A stretch of DNA of 64,000 nt from Bubalus kerabau (taxonomy: Eukaryota; Chordata; Mammalia; Artiodactyla; Bovidae). The stretch is from contig NW_026577902.1 in NCBI RefSeq assembly GCF_029407905.1, positions 62,001 to 126,000 on the forward strand. Reading direction: 5' to 3'. The stretch's first letter is position 1. Each line of letters opens with the position of its first letter. Positions 60,011 through 64,000 of the stretch are shown piece after piece. Below the pieces are notes generated by a model. It ran no database searches. It saw only the letters and a list, made by a program, of their open reading frames with translations, and had not been told where the DNA came from. Both the position numbers and the translations under genes were made by a program.

Positions 60011-61510
60011 CTGACTCTCCTGTCCCAACTCTGCAGGGACCCTGCGATCAGAGTCAGAAATGGAGACGAACCCTGAGGTTCCTGCCTCCACTCGAGATGA
60101 GGCCCTCTTCTATTGCACCAAACCCAGTGGAGTCCCGAGAGGGCCCTCCCAACTCCAGGGTATCCTTGACTTCTCAGAGGCACACTGAGAAGCTCCCTGA
60201 GGCCACCGGCACTAGTCGAGGGAACCCAGGGTTTACTGCCGTGACCCAAGAAACACCTTGAAAGGCCTTCTTTAACGGTTCTTGAGGCCCGATACACCTT
60301 CCATGACTCTAGAGCAATGACGCGCTCCCCCTCGCAATGCGCATGGAGACCTGACTTCCCAAGCGCCACATGAGAGGCTCCCTGAGCTCCCCGTAGTACC
60401 TCATGAGAAACCCCACACTGGCGCTGCAGCTCTAGAAAACCCACGAGACGCCCCCTTCATCGCGAGATGATGGCCTTCTTTTCCTGCATGGCCTGGAGAG
60501 CAATCACGAGTCCTCTCTCCAAACTCCACAGGAGGCTTGACTCCCTTTAGGCCACTCAGTGGGCTCCAAGAGATACCTGTCGCAACTCGAGAGGAGAGTG
60601 GAGTCCTTCGCTTCCCCTCGAGACAAGGACTGACTCCCCAGGTGCATCAGGAAAGCAACCCTGAGATCCCTGTCCCCCCTGGAGACGAACATTATGTCCT
60701 GGACACAAGCCTAGATAAGGTCTCTTTTGCCCTGCAGTAACTCAAGCGCAATCCCTAGCTCTCCCTCGCAACTCGAATGGAAGACTGGACTTCCCTGGGC
60801 CAACACAAGAGGAAGCCTGAATTTCCTGACCTAACTCGAGAATCCCGCCACAACTCGAGAAAAACGACGTGGTTAACCCGTCACCACAAGATGAGGCCCT
60901 TGCCAGCTACAGCGTCTCAAGAGAAGTCTCACGTTCCGTCTTGAAGTTTGAAACGGTACTTAGCACCTTTGATGTGACTCCAAAAGTTCCCCGACATCCC
61001 AGTTTTACTCGAGGGGAACATCGAGGTTCCCGGCACCACTTCATCTGAGCCCCTTCTCCCCTCCTGATCGGGACAAGAGGGTCGATTCACTTGCTTTGTC
61101 TGAAAGGGTTACCGACCTTCCTGGTGCACCTCAGGTTGAGGTCCGTCTCAAGAAGAAATTCGAGACGTAGGCTTGTGGGTGGTGCCACATGCCGAAAGAC
61201 ACTGATTTCCTGGTCTGCTCTTGATAAGAATCTGAAGGCTGGATACCTCTTCGAAGGCAACCCTGTGTATGAAGGCAAAAAACGAAGGGGAACTGACACC
61301 CCCATGCATCGTCCAGATAAAACCGCAGGTTCCACACACAGCTCGACAAGTGGCCTGTTATCCGGTGAACAACTCGAGAGTCCAGTGGAGTTCCATTCCT
61401 CCACACAAGACGAGGCCTGACTCTCCTGTCCTAACTCTGTAGGGACTCTGTGTTCAGAGTCAGAAATGGAGAGCAACCCTGAGGTTCCTGCTTCAAATCG
61501 AGATGAGGCC

Positions 61511-61516
61511 CTCTTC
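61511..61516. repeat. Satellite hexamer next to second proviral copy
   Basis: Reads ctcttc exactly as at 7090-7095, so this is the same insertion site duplicated, not an independent insertion. Confidence 0.9.
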
Positions 61517-62810
61517 TGACAAGGTCCAGCCTCGGCTGGTCCAGGGTTTTCGAAGGGGAGACAGAGTAGGCGACCTATTGATTTATTTATCGAAGATATA
61601 AAGAGTAATAGAATGAGGATAGCTCAGTAGGAAAATTTAGTGGAGAAAAGAAGCTGAGTAGCTTGGTTTATGCGGAAAATCAGTATAACCCGTGACACCA
61701 GGTTAGCTCTGACCACGGAGGCCGCAGGCTCCCTCTCGAATAGCGAAAAGTGCCCCACCTTAGACACCTTCTCAAGTGGTCTTCGAAGCCCAGGCAAATA
61801 AATGGTCGCAGAGGGTATCCGCGCTCCAGATGGACACTCATCTGAAAATTGAGGGGAAGAATGACATTAGGAGACTAAGCGTTGGCAATCAAGGCCAGTA
61901 GCTTTATTTTCAACAGGGGTTTTTATACCCTAAGTTACACATAGAGGATAATGGGATGCAAAGACAGCAGCCTTTGATCCTTATCAAAAACCAGAGTTTC
62001 TGTCCTGCAAATGTATCGTATACAAATGGTTTAGGTGATTTACATCATCTTCTAGCCAGAAGACCTATTAACATTTTATGACTCTTGACAAAGACTTATC
62101 AACCGTAAGACTTATTTTCTCTAAGAGTAATTATTTTAAGGTTTGGCCCCATCTTTCGAAGATAAAATTGCATTCCTATAGGGCAGATGTGTAATGGGCT
62201 TACAACAAAGGAAATAATTTATTACCTTAAGGGTCTAAAGTTAGTAACACCAAGGCCACTACTTATTTCTTCTACATACCAACTATATTAATTAATACAC
62301 ATTCAAGGATACAATTCAGGGGATGTGGAAACTTGGCAACAAGCATTGGTTCATCAATGAAATCTTTTACTAGTTTTATTCTGACAGTTTCTAACTCTCT
62401 GAGAGGCTCTAAGCTATTTGAATATCTTAAGCTTCCCGTGCCTCTCGAGGCTCGGAGACTGTAAACAATTGTATGCATTGCTTTAGGAGACCGGGTAAAC
62501 TTGTCAGGCGAGTTAGAGAGCCATCTGACGTGTTTGGATTTAAACACTCCTAATTGCCCAGGAACTTTATTAATTGGAGCTGTAAGTTAGCTCTTTGACA
62601 GAGAGAGTGAGATGGTGGTGGGGGACAGCCCCCAGGAAAGTCAGAGGTGAGAGCACAAAGCAATAAAGTAGGCAGACTCTGGTTTTGGGGGGGTAGATGC
62701 TCAAGAATATCCGGGAGGACTCCCGAGGCTCGATCCCGCCTTTGTGTATGCCCAGCCTCCTTCCTCATGACCTTTGTCACGAGTGGAATGTCTCTCGCCG
62801 GCTCCCGGCA
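61517..62810 (-). repeat. 3' LTR of second proviral copy
   Basis: About 1% different from 7096-8390 by eye, with the same TATA and AATAAA pair. Confidence 0.92.
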
Positions 62811-63517
62811 TCTCCCCATTTTTTATTTCTTAAAACAGCCAGATGTAGCTCAGTCGCGAGCCTCTGAATACTCTGCCGAAGAATCCTGACAATACAAGGA
62901 AGAATGATTATGAGAAGCAGAATTAAAGCAGCCACCGCAGCATAGCTAAAGACATTAGACAGAATATTCTTTCCTGAGATGTAGTTAGGGAAAGTATGGA
63001 AGAAATCATTTGCTGTTCCAGCAGCAGTAAAATCTAATCGGGAGTGCTCCATGGTTGCTATTTGATAATGAAGTTTCCCTACGTCTCAACCAATGTCAGA
63101 GCTGTTCCAGATACCTGAAATATGGTTTTGAATCTTTTCCCATTCAAAATCTGTCTCATTTACTTTCAGGGGTGTTCCACATATCCACCGATAGTCAGCA
63201 TGACAAGACAATGCCATTTTCACCTTTAAAGCCTGCAATTCAGTCCCAATATGTATTACTGCTTCCTCTAGGGCGTCTACCCTCATTTCTAATTTTCTCT
63301 CTATAGCTTCCTGTGTTGCCAATGTTAAAGAAACATTTTTGGACATAGAATCAACATATTGAGCAGTATGTACTTGTTGAGTCAATGATATTTCTGCCAC
63401 AGTAACAGAAGTGATTGCACTTATCAAAGCTGCTGTTCCCAAGATAAGTAAGCCCACAAACCGTCGTGTTTGCATTAAATCCTGTAGTTGTTGTAATACA
63501 GCAAGACCATAATTCAA
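62777..63517 (-). pseudogene. env: Endogenous retroviral env transmembrane subunit, second copy
   Basis: Same frame and same single TGA (63086-63088) as in 8357-9097. It has a few residue changes, one in the segment after the fusion-peptide-like part (Ala to Glu) and two in the tail. The shared stop was therefore present before the 54-kb duplication. Like the first copy it lacks the surface subunit upstream. Confidence 0.88.
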
Positions 63518-63586
63518 TAAGTGGTTACATCATAAGATAAGGTGGATGTTGTAGCATTACAAAGGAGCAAACATTATATTGAGGGT

Positions 63587-63960
63587 TTAAACAAGATGAA
63601 CCAGGGAGCAGCTGTAGGCGTCAGCCCGGGGGAGCAGTGTCCCCAGCATCAGGAGGCAGAACGCGAGCGGCAGGCTGTGGGCCAAGGCGCCTATGGTGGG
63701 CGGAGGGGCAGGGTTCGTGGTTTAGGGCTAGCCGCCACCGCTTGGGCTCAGGGCGGTCCCCTCTCGCCGGTGGGGCCACGCTGGTCTGGACGGCACTCCG
63801 CGGGTGCGCTTTCCTCTCTGGCCCTCACTCGCTGCACAGACTTCTTTGCTCTAGGTCACGGGGTGCAGAGAGGTGGGTGCGAGGCGCTGCTGGTGGCATG
63901 GAGGCGAGAGCTGGCTGGGGGAGGGGGAGCGAGTGAGTGCGCGCGCCGCGAACCCGGTCT
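63587..63960 (-). other. CpG-rich foreign segment, second copy
   Basis: Collinear with 9167-9540, including the signal-peptide-like frame with the ATA start at 63587-63694. Differences are few and mostly at CpG sites (for example gcgc to gtgc near 63805 and ggcgcgg to ggcatgg near 63897). Confidence 0.6.
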
Positions 63961-64000
63961 TTGGGGAATGTGACATGACGAATTTGTCTGAGATCCAAAC

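Larger units (their letters stand above)
41848..61516. repeat. Satellite I (1.715-type), block 3
   Basis: About fourteen monomers. Anchors: 42368, 43772, 45177, 46575, 48410, 49811, 51231, 52649, 54054, 55457, 56860, 58263, 59666 and 61070. Spacings are 1404, 1405, 1398, 1835, 1401, 1420, 1418, 1405, 1403, 1403, 1403, 1403 and 1404. The 1,835 unit has a ~433-bp internal duplication; the 1,420 and 1,418 units share a small insertion near gatccgagtcagatc. GC-rich and divergent monomers alternate in blocks. It ends at the second proviral copy. Confidence 0.95.
59999..64000. repeat. Right copy of the ~54.4-kb spaced duplication
   Basis: Matches 5578-9580. The left breakpoint lies in a 49-base stretch (59999-60047) common to the GC-rich monomer on the left and the divergent monomer on the right, as expected for unequal crossing over between satellite monomers. 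Continues past the window end. Confidence 0.9.
61517..64000 (-). mobile_element. Second copy of the defective provirus (partial, continues outside window)
   Basis: Minus-strand copy of 7096-9580: 3' LTR (61517-62810, 1,294 bp with one base deleted near 61954), polypurine tract, env transmembrane fragment, GC-rich segment and the first bases of the integrase tail. It carries the same breaks as the first copy. Gag and the 5' LTR should lie just beyond the window. Confidence 0.93.

Noticed and set aside
4684..61516. CENP-B box in satellite I
   Set aside because: Reading TTCG-containing sites (for example ttcgagacg, ttcgaaggc) I found none that fits the full box. The scan by eye was not exhaustive.
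61517..64000. An independent second proviral insertion
   Set aside because: The flanking hexamer, insertion position, all internal breaks and the surrounding satellite are the same as in the first copy, so it is a duplicated locus.

Overview
The window looks like pericentromeric or centromeric DNA of a bovine, most likely cattle (genus Bos). The evidence is a tandem array of ~1.40-kb units matching bovine satellite I (the 1.715 density satellite, ~1,402-bp monomer; the sheep and goat relatives have a shorter unit), a ruminant L1, Bov-tA and Bov-A2 type SINEs, and a class II (betaretrovirus-like) endogenous retrovirus. I see no intact host protein-coding gene, tRNA, rRNA or CRISPR array. Nearly all open frames are accidental frames in GC-rich satellite or remains of transposable elements.

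Layout: 1-4683 is the 3' part of an L1 with broken ORF1 and ORF2. 4684-7095 is satellite I. 7096-13973 is a defective provirus on the minus strand, with two LTRs and near-identical 6-bp flanks, sitting inside a satellite I monomer. 13974-25413 is satellite I again. 25414-41847 is a 16.4-kb island without satellite I: two full copies and one partial copy of a ~4.5-kb unit (CpG-rich ~120-bp minisatellite, two SINEs, unidentified sequence), followed by a second tandem family with alternating ~535-bp and ~690-bp units, interrupted at 38068-39365 by a solo LTR with a perfect 6-bp target duplication. 41848-61516 is satellite I, including a CpG-rich homogenised subfamily and one exact tandem copy of a monomer. 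61517-64000 is a second copy of the same provirus in the same satellite context.

The main structural point is that 5578-9580 recurs at 59999-64000 with a constant offset of ~54,420 bp and about 1% difference. Satellite, provirus and island together therefore form one tandemly duplicated ~54.4-kb unit, probably made by unequal crossing over between satellite monomers. The divergence order suggests proviral insertion first, then the large duplication, then local homogenisation of single monomers.

The most unusual element is the provirus. It keeps LTRs, a tRNA-Lys type primer site, gag matrix, dUTPase/protease remnants, an integrase tail and an env transmembrane subunit. Reverse transcriptase is replaced by ~0.7 kb of AT-rich DNA, and env surface subunit by ~0.4 kb of CpG-rich DNA that contains a signal-peptide-like frame with a degraded start codon.
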